The translations under genes were made by a program, and so were the position numbers. The notes beneath the pieces are model-generated. The model worked only from the letters and a program-made list of their open reading frames with translations. It had not been told where the DNA came from and ran no database searches. Positions 16,367-21,068 of a stretch of 21,068 bases of DNA are shown one piece after another. The DNA is from CAUZSN01 sp963582345 (lineage in GTDB: Bacteria > Planctomycetota > Planctomycetia > Planctomycetales > Planctomycetaceae). Each line of letters opens with the position of its first letter. Position 1 is the stretch's first letter. The stretch is from positions 1 to 21,068 of the forward strand of contig CAUZSN010000042.1 in the NCBI GenBank assembly GCA_963582345.1, written 5' to 3'.

Positions 16367-16944
16367 ATGAACATTCAAAACATCAACTCCGTCACAATGC
16401 TTCTGCTCGTTTCGGCATTAGAGGCTGCGGCTCCAGCCTGGACAGACTCTAGTTTTTTTGAGTCAAAAGTGCGCCCACTGTTGGTTGAGCGTTGTTACCC
16501 TTGTCACTCGGCGGTCAACGGCAAGTCCGCCAGCAGGTTGGCGTTTGACACCCAAGACGGCTGGCGTAAAGGCGGCGACCGCGGACCGGCACTCATGCCC
16601 GGAAAACCGGACAAAAGTTTTCTGATTCGCGCGGGCTGCTCGACGAAACAATCGTTGTCTGGGACAGCGAGTTTAGCCGCACACCAACGGCAGAGGGCAG
16701 CGACGGACGTGAACATCACCCTTTTGGTTTCACGATGTGGCTGGCAGACGGACATATGCACGGCGCTACAGACGAATTCAGCTGGTATGCCGTCCGAGAC
16801 AAAGTTCACGTCCACGACCTGCACGCCACGATCCTACATCTGATGGGCCTCGATCACGAGCGTCTCACCTACCGTTATGGAGGTCGCGATTACCGTCTCA
16901 CCGATGTCCACGGACAGGTGCCTCGTTTGACCGCGACACATTGA
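16367..16944 (+). pseudogene. Deletion-fusion remnant: PSCyt1 N-terminus joined out of frame to a DUF1501 C-terminus
   Basis: From ATG 16367 the sequence codes a signal-like start, then FFESKVRPLLVERCYPCHSA with a CxxCH heme site and the run GKSASRLAFD...GGDRGPALMPGKPDKSFLIRA, the beginning of a planctomycete PSCyt1/DUF1549/DUF1553 protein (usually 700-1000 residues). At about 16628-16635 it jumps into another frame that reads RGLLDETIVVWDSEFSRTP, GREHHPFGFTMWLADG, HVHDLHATILHLMGLDHE and DVHGQV, the last quarter of a DUF1501 protein, ending at TGA 16942-16944. Such genes usually lie in that order as an operon. A single deletion of several kilobases therefore explains the scar. CGCG at the joint could fit both sides and may be the microhomology used. 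The unit cannot make either protein. Confidence 0.88.
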
Positions 16945-16953
16945 CTAGCACCC

Positions 16954-18147
16954 CTATAATTCATTACTCCTTATGTCCTGAACATTGTGTCGTGCATACT
17001 CTGAGACGCGTCGAAACGCTTCACGCATCACCTCGTTGTCGACTTCGTGAATGTTGAATGATCTTCCGGCGGCGCGCAGCATCGTCAACGCCAAACGACC
17101 ACCGAGATGTTGGCGAAACTCTTCCATGCCATCTAACAACAATTCGGTGTCGTGCACAGCCGCGTCGTCCAGCGTGAAGCCAAGGTCTATCAGACATCGC
17201 AGAACGCGTTCAGCGTCAACGCTGGGAAATCCGTGGGCCAACGACGAATAGACCGTGTCGATCGCCACGCCAATTGCAACTGCTTCGCCGTGCCGTAATT
17301 CGAAATCGCTCATCGCTTCCAACTTGTGTGCCGACCAGTGCCCGAAATCCAGTGGCCGGCCTTCTAGTACCTCAAATGCATCACCACCTCGCGTAATATG
17401 TGCTAAATGCAGATCGGCCGAACGACGTAGCACCGGCAAAACCGCCGTCATATCCCGTTGACGAATACGAGCCGTGGTGCTGCAGAGAAGATCGACTAGT
17501 GTAGGATCCTTGAGCAACCCAACCTTGAGCACTTCGGAAAACCCACAAATGAAATCGCGTCGGCTAAGCGTCGACAATAGCGATGCGTCATTGATCGTCG
17601 CCCAGGGCACGGCAAAAGTTCCCAACCAGTTTTTTTTAAAGAACAAGTTTACGCTATTTTTCACGCCGATGCCCGAATCGGCTTGGCTGAGCGTGGTCGT
17701 TGGCAACCGCACCAGCCGTAAACCTCGATGTGCGATGGCGACAGCAAAGCCGACGGCATCCAGCACGGCTCCACCTCCGATCACCACGACATAGCTGCGA
17801 CGGTCGAGTTCGGCTGCATTGAAATTTTTTAACATTCCTTCCAGCAGATGAATGTCGTTCTTAATCTCTTCCCCGCCCACTGCAATGTGCACGCTGCCGA
17901 CGCGCACGAGCCGGTCACCATGGCGCTCACAAAAGTGATTGATCTTATCCCGCATTTGCGGCTGGGATTCCATTACGTTGGAATCGACCCAAAACTGAAC
18001 GCGTGCTGGTTGACCGCTGCATGGTTGCAATATGTCGGCCAGCACTTGATGATCGTCGTCTAGCACATCTTGGGTAAATCGAAGTCTATGCACAAACTCC
18101 ACTGAGAAATGGGCGTCTATGTCATCGTTTGATTCGCAGTGGCTCAT
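16954..18147 (-). CDS. eboD: EboD-like sugar-phosphate cyclase (3-dehydroquinate synthase superfamily)
   Basis: A 397-residue NAD- and metal-dependent cyclase of the dehydroquinate synthase fold. The NAD-binding glycine motif is IGGGAVLD (123-130). The metal ligands Glu205 (GFSEVLKVG), His270 (DFGHWSAHKLE) and His286 (LRHGEAVAIG) are all present. The details TTTLSQADSGIGVKNSVN, KKNWLGTF, HLAHITRGGDAFE, RPLDFGHW and EEFRQHLGG follow the EboD branch more closely than AroB; EboD belongs to the ebo cluster, whose product is not fully known. GGAG stands six bases before ATG 18147. No other ebo genes are in the window. It converges with the PSCyt1/DUF1501 scar. The symbol is by family likeness; another cyclase of the valiolone-synthase type is possible. 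Confidence 0.82.
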   Translation of the reverse strand: MSHCESNDDIDAHFSVEFVHRLRFTQDVLDDDHQVLADILQPCSGQPARVQFWVDSNVMESQPQMRDKINHFCERHGDRLVRVGSVHIAVGGEEIKNDIHLLEGMLKNFNAAELDRRSYVVVIGGGAVLDAVGFAVAIAHRGLRLVRLPTTTLSQADSGIGVKNSVNLFFKKNWLGTFAVPWATINDASLLSTLSRRDFICGFSEVLKVGLLKDPTLVDLLCSTTARIRQRDMTAVLPVLRRSADLHLAHITRGGDAFEVLEGRPLDFGHWSAHKLEAMSDFELRHGEAVAIGVAIDTVYSSLAHGFPSVDAERVLRCLIDLGFTLDDAAVHDTELLLDGMEEFRQHLGGRLALTMLRAAGRSFNIHEVDNEVMREAFRRVSEYARHNVQDIRSNEL

Positions 18148-18457
18148 CGGAAGCTCCGTAAGTAGAGCGTGTCATCGGCCGAGGAACATGTTGTCAACAT
18201 TCATCATTCCTTCTGATTACGTCAAGTGACCTCAGTGATCTCCAGAACCTGGCACGACTGCCTCCAATCCTCTCGGCCACTATCAGCATTCCCTCTGGTT
18301 GCTAGAGCTTCCGAATAACCTGCCCTGGACTGTGAAGCTTCTTTCTCTGTGTCATCGAGCGTCTCTTTGCCTCTCAGAGACGCTCTAGACTCTCCTAACG
18401 TGTAGATTCGAGGATAGCGACCACATACACCAGTCCCAATGTATATGACCGGACGCT
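18148..18457. other. Intergenic region between eboD-like and phosphofructokinase genes
   Basis: These 310 bases lie between two genes on the minus strand. Apart from the stem-loop at 18357-18385 I see only pyrimidine-rich plus-strand sequence and no credible ORF. The EboD-like gene's promoter would be here, though no clear -35/-10 pair is visible. Confidence 0.5.
18357..18385. repeat. Stem-loop with 10-base arms downstream of the phosphofructokinase gene
   Basis: GAGCGTCTCT (18357-18366) and its exact complement AGAGACGCTC (18376-18385) surround a nine-base loop. It lies 73 bases past the phosphofructokinase stop on the minus strand. Neither strand has a T-run after it, so a classic intrinsic terminator is not supported. 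It may be an mRNA 3'-end structure or a regulatory site for the EboD-like gene. Confidence 0.45.
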
Positions 18458-19657
18458 TCAGTCCTCGCTAGTCATGATGAATAATGGCTGTCGTTCAAAC
18501 GTTTCGTATTTCGGCCGCAATCGCTCGGGACTGTAGTGCTTCTGGACGTCAACGACTTTTTTTCGCCCCGCGATGGTCTCAATCGACACATTGTCGTAGC
18601 AACCATTTCTTAGACACACCAGCCGCCCCGAAGAACCCGATAGAATCAAATCCAACGCGAGATTCCCAAAAGCCATCGGCACAATAGAATCAATGGCATC
18701 CGGCTCACCACAGCGCACCAGGTAGCCAAGCCGCTGGCTCATAATATTAACGTGTTGACCTTTGTTGCACTTGAGCGAGACCTTCTTCAACTGGGTAGCG
18801 ACTTGGTCACCAACTCCTCCTAGCTTTCGATGACCATACTGATCTTGCTCTTCACTCTCGAAGGACATCCCGTCCTTGTATGACAGCTTAGCCCCCTCCG
18901 ACACCAGAACGACTGCGTAATTACTGGGGTTGTGCTCACGGTCAAAAGACAGCAATTCGGCAAGGTGTTCGATTCTGAAGGGAGCCTCTGGGATCACGCA
19001 GCGATCCGCGGCACCTGCCATCGTGGGTAAGAGCGCGGTGTAACCCGCATATCGCCCGAAAACCTCGATGACAAGAAACCGCTCGTGCGATCCCGCTGAT
19101 GTACGAAGCATATGGGTCAATTCGATCGTGCGCGTAACGCAGGTACTGAAACCAATACAGTAGTCAGTGCCCGGAACGTCGTTGTCCATCGTCTTGGGAA
19201 TCGCCACAATCTTAACACCCTCTTGATGTAACCGCTGAGCGTAGCTCAGCGTGTCGTCACCACCAATCGGAACGAGGCAATCGATGTTTAGGAAGTCTAA
19301 GTTTTTGAGCACTTCTGGAGTTATGTCGTTGAATTCATCGGCGTACTGGTCGCGCAGATAAGGCGGCACGATTATTTCTGGCAGATGACTGGGTCGCGTC
19401 CGTGACGTATGGATGAATGTTCCCCCTGTCCGACCAGCACGATTGACAAGATCTTCAGTCAATTCTTGTATGCACGCCGTGTTATCTGCGTCTTTGTCAC
19501 GAATAAAATCGACAAGCCCGGCCCAGCCACGGCGAATCCCAATAACGCGGTAACCCTCACGAATCGCTCGCAACGTGACGGCGCGGATTGCTGGATTCAG
19601 CCCCGGAACATCGCCGCCACCAGTCAAAATGCCAATAGTTCCTTTCGGTGCGTTCAT
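18458..19657 (-). CDS. 6-phosphofructokinase family, pyrophosphate-type signature
   Basis: A 399-residue phosphofructokinase. The phosphoryl-donor loop TGGGDVPGLNP lies at 12-22. The second donor motif is GGDDT (132-136) rather than the GGDGS of ATP enzymes. The catalytic motif is PKTMDND (154-160) rather than PGTIDND. The Asp in GGDDT and the Lys in PKT are the two residues known to favour pyrophosphate over ATP, so this is probably a PPi-dependent, reversible enzyme linking fructose-6-phosphate and fructose-1,6-bisphosphate. Asp158 is the catalytic base. MGR-type substrate binding appears as EVFGRYAGYTA (198-208). The start ATG 19657 puts the donor loop at its usual place. It stands alone on the minus strand; the sugar transporter two genes away may be functionally related. 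Confidence 0.93.
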   Translation of the reverse strand: MNAPKGTIGILTGGGDVPGLNPAIRAVTLRAIREGYRVIGIRRGWAGLVDFIRDKDADNTACIQELTEDLVNRAGRTGGTFIHTSRTRPSHLPEIIVPPYLRDQYADEFNDITPEVLKNLDFLNIDCLVPIGGDDTLSYAQRLHQEGVKIVAIPKTMDNDVPGTDYCIGFSTCVTRTIELTHMLRTSAGSHERFLVIEVFGRYAGYTALLPTMAGAADRCVIPEAPFRIEHLAELLSFDREHNPSNYAVVLVSEGAKLSYKDGMSFESEEQDQYGHRKLGGVGDQVATQLKKVSLKCNKGQHVNIMSQRLGYLVRCGEPDAIDSIVPMAFGNLALDLILSGSSGRLVCLRNGCYDNVSIETIAGRKKVVDVQKHYSPERLRPKYETFERQPLFIMTSED

Positions 19658-20027
19658 TTTGGTGTTCGATCAGTCGCGCTTGACAAGTTTTTCAGCTAAA
19701 CTAATTTGCAGCCACTGTATGTGCACGATGCGTGCGTGACAAGCTGACGTTGATGTCGAATGCGCCTTGAACCACGTTGCCCAATGTCACGGTAAACAGC
19801 AAGCCAACGCCCTTGAGCTCGGTGATGTTCTCTCACAGTCACCACGGGCGGTGGGGCGAGTAGGAAAATCAGTGTTGTCCTGGGCACGCCCTTCAATGTC
19901 GAATTGTAGAGTTTTCTCGGAATTTTGAGCGTTCGGCTACTTGCTAACTGCGCACGACCGCAAGACAATTTCGGTCAAAAGGAGACGTTATTCTTTCAAG
20001 GAACTAAATCTGTTAGTAACTCAAAGG
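19658..20027. other. Divergent intergenic region between phosphofructokinase and the terminal secreted protein
   Basis: These 370 bases separate two divergent genes. Short ORFs on either strand overlap one another and show no motif. The region should contain promoters for both genes; one candidate is listed at 19680-19707. A small inverted repeat GCACG-ATG-CGTGC sits at 19723-19735. Confidence 0.45.
19680..19707 (+). promoter_or_regulatory. Possible sigma-70-like promoter
   Basis: TTGACA (19680-19685) is followed after 16 bases by TAATTT (19702-19707). The -35 hexamer is perfect and the -10 is a weak match. It would leave a leader of about 310 bases before the gene at 20028. A chance match in an AT-rich spot is quite possible. 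Confidence 0.22.
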
Positions 20028-21068
20028 ATGAGAATTGCCATGTATAGATTAACTTGCAGATTGGTAACCGTATTGGTGGCGGTTTGTTTTACTTGGCTGG
20101 AAGCCACGCGTGCCGATGAAATTTTTAATTTTGTACTCATCGATGTTGAGCGCCACTCCGAAACGCGGGAAGTTCGTGTGCTAGCGCCATTTGTGCGAGT
20201 CAAAGTTGGACCGACAGGAACGCGCGTGCTAGCGCCATTTGTCTGGTTAGAAACCGAACCAGCAGCAAATCGGTTGCGTGCTCCGTTCACCTGGTTTGGC
20301 AGCCGGCACTATCTCTACCCGTATCAGGAAATCCAAGTCAGTCTACCTCGACCCCCGACCGTCAGTACTGTGCAGATCCAGTTAAGTCCCAAAGTTCGGG
20401 TCTTAATTCCGCAGCAAAGACTTGCGATACAACCGAAGAGCATTTCGGTCCGTCCAGCGCCCGCGCGACTGCAAGTCCCCGAAACACCGTCCAAACAACA
20501 GCTTGGAAAATCTGCTGCGCCTCCATACACGACAGAATCATTCGTTGACAAAAAGTCTCCGGTAGTGACACGAGGGCTCTCATCCAACAATGTTCAAGAA
20601 ATGCCACAATCTAAACAAATCAAATCGCCGTCCTATCTGATTATCCCACTTTCGGCATCGGATCCAGTGCCGAAGATTCGTGTTGCAATTCAACGGAGCA
20701 AGGGAATTGGACCGCAGCCTCGAGCATCGCACCTAATCCCGCCTGCACCGGCAGCGGAAGAAGAGCCGAAGAATAAGGCGATGTCAACAAACATGCCACA
20801 GCAGGAGATTCAACAAGTGTTGTCTTCGGCACCGCAGAACCCCTCCCCAAGCCACATTCCACGCGAACAGATGTATAAGCTCGAACCGATGTGGCACACG
20901 GAAGTTCCGCAATATTTCCAGGCAACTGCCGGCGTACACGTTTTTGCCTTCATTCACCCTTACACACGGCAGACCGTGTGTATACCAGTAGGTCTGCCCG
21001 AAGGACGCCCACAGATCAAGATCAAGAAAAACGAAGTTCAGTTTGACTATGGCCAACGTGAAGTGGAA
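20028..21068 (+). CDS. Secreted repeat-bearing hypothetical protein, incomplete at the window end
   Basis: An open frame of 347 codons with no stop before the window ends. It begins with a signal peptide (MRIAMYRLTCRL, then a hydrophobic run to about residue 30, ATRADE). Residues 50-90 carry a repeated unit: RVLAPFVRV, RVLAPFVWL and the weaker LRAPFTWF, the first two 16 residues apart. A long region rich in Pro, Gln, Lys and Ser follows (about 95-290) and looks disordered. From about 295 the texture becomes folded, with WHTEVPQYF and VHVFAFIHPYTRQTVCIPVGLP. I do not recognise the family. AAAGG directly precedes ATG 20028, and ATG 20040 has it 12 bases upstream; either may be used. It diverges from phosphofructokinase. 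Confidence 0.75.
   Translation, partial: MRIAMYRLTCRLVTVLVAVCFTWLEATRADEIFNFVLIDVERHSETREVRVLAPFVRVKVGPTGTRVLAPFVWLETEPAANRLRAPFTWFGSRHYLYPYQEIQVSLPRPPTVSTVQIQLSPKVRVLIPQQRLAIQPKSISVRPAPARLQVPETPSKQQLGKSAAPPYTTESFVDKKSPVVTRGLSSNNVQEMPQSKQIKSPSYLIIPLSASDPVPKIRVAIQRSKGIGPQPRASHLIPPAPAAEEEPKNKAMSTNMPQQEIQQVLSSAPQNPSPSHIPREQMYKLEPMWHTEVPQYFQATAGVHVFAFIHPYTRQTVCIPVGLPEGRPQIKIKKNEVQFDYGQREVE

Noticed and set aside
17848..18063. Plus-strand ORFs inside the EboD-like gene (17051-18063)
   Set aside because: They are antisense shadows of a gene with complete catalytic motifs.
20324..21056. Minus-strand ORFs of 81-94 residues near the window end
   Set aside because: They oppose a long plus-strand frame of 347 codons with a signal peptide, which explains the region better.

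Overview
The window reads as a chromosomal segment of a planctomycete, probably of the Pirellulaceae type. The strongest pointers are a remnant joining a planctomycete-type cytochrome module (PSCyt1) to a DUF1501 tail, a pyrophosphate-type phosphofructokinase, an EboD-like sugar-phosphate cyclase, and mostly weak or absent Shine-Dalgarno sequences. Genes lie on both strands in short runs. I see no prophage, insertion sequence, CRISPR array, tRNA or rRNA.

Layout. 1-2.1 kb: a secreted beta-barrel gene (+) cut by an in-frame TGA, convergent with a HesB/IscA iron-sulfur protein (-). 2.1-3.4 kb: a YhaM-type OB-fold/HD exoribonuclease (+), divergent from the HesB gene, with a 14-bp palindrome between them. 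3.4-4.3 kb: gene-poor, with one small ORF. 4.3-7.5 kb: a 1065-residue membrane protein with a GT-C-like first half and a TPR second half. 7.5-9.35 kb (-): a putative molybdenum-cofactor carrier/SLOG protein coupled to a dCTP deaminase, and endonuclease III upstream of both. 9.5-11.5 kb (+): DUF309, Lon-N-like domain protein and HpcH/HpaI aldolase. 11.6-13.8 kb (+): DUF2062 membrane protein, HD-domain protein and ABC-2-type permease. 14.05-14.55 kb (+): cytochrome c-prime-like monoheme protein. 14.8-16.2 kb (-): MFS sugar transporter. 16.37-16.94 kb: the PSCyt1/DUF1501 deletion-fusion pseudogene. 16.95-18.15 kb (-): EboD-like cyclase. 18.46-19.66 kb (-): phosphofructokinase. 20.03 kb to the window end (+): a secreted, repeat-bearing protein that is incomplete.

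Most genes are housekeeping or metabolic: nucleotide and DNA maintenance (dCTP deaminase, endonuclease III), RNA turnover (YhaM-like), Fe-S maturation (HesB), which could supply endonuclease III among others, and carbohydrate uptake and glycolysis (MFS transporter, phosphofructokinase). I did not find a convincing new multi-gene system. The best leads are the interrupted barrel gene, the out-of-frame two-gene deletion scar, the EboD-like enzyme without other ebo genes, and the close pairing of dCTP deaminase with a SLOG-fold protein.
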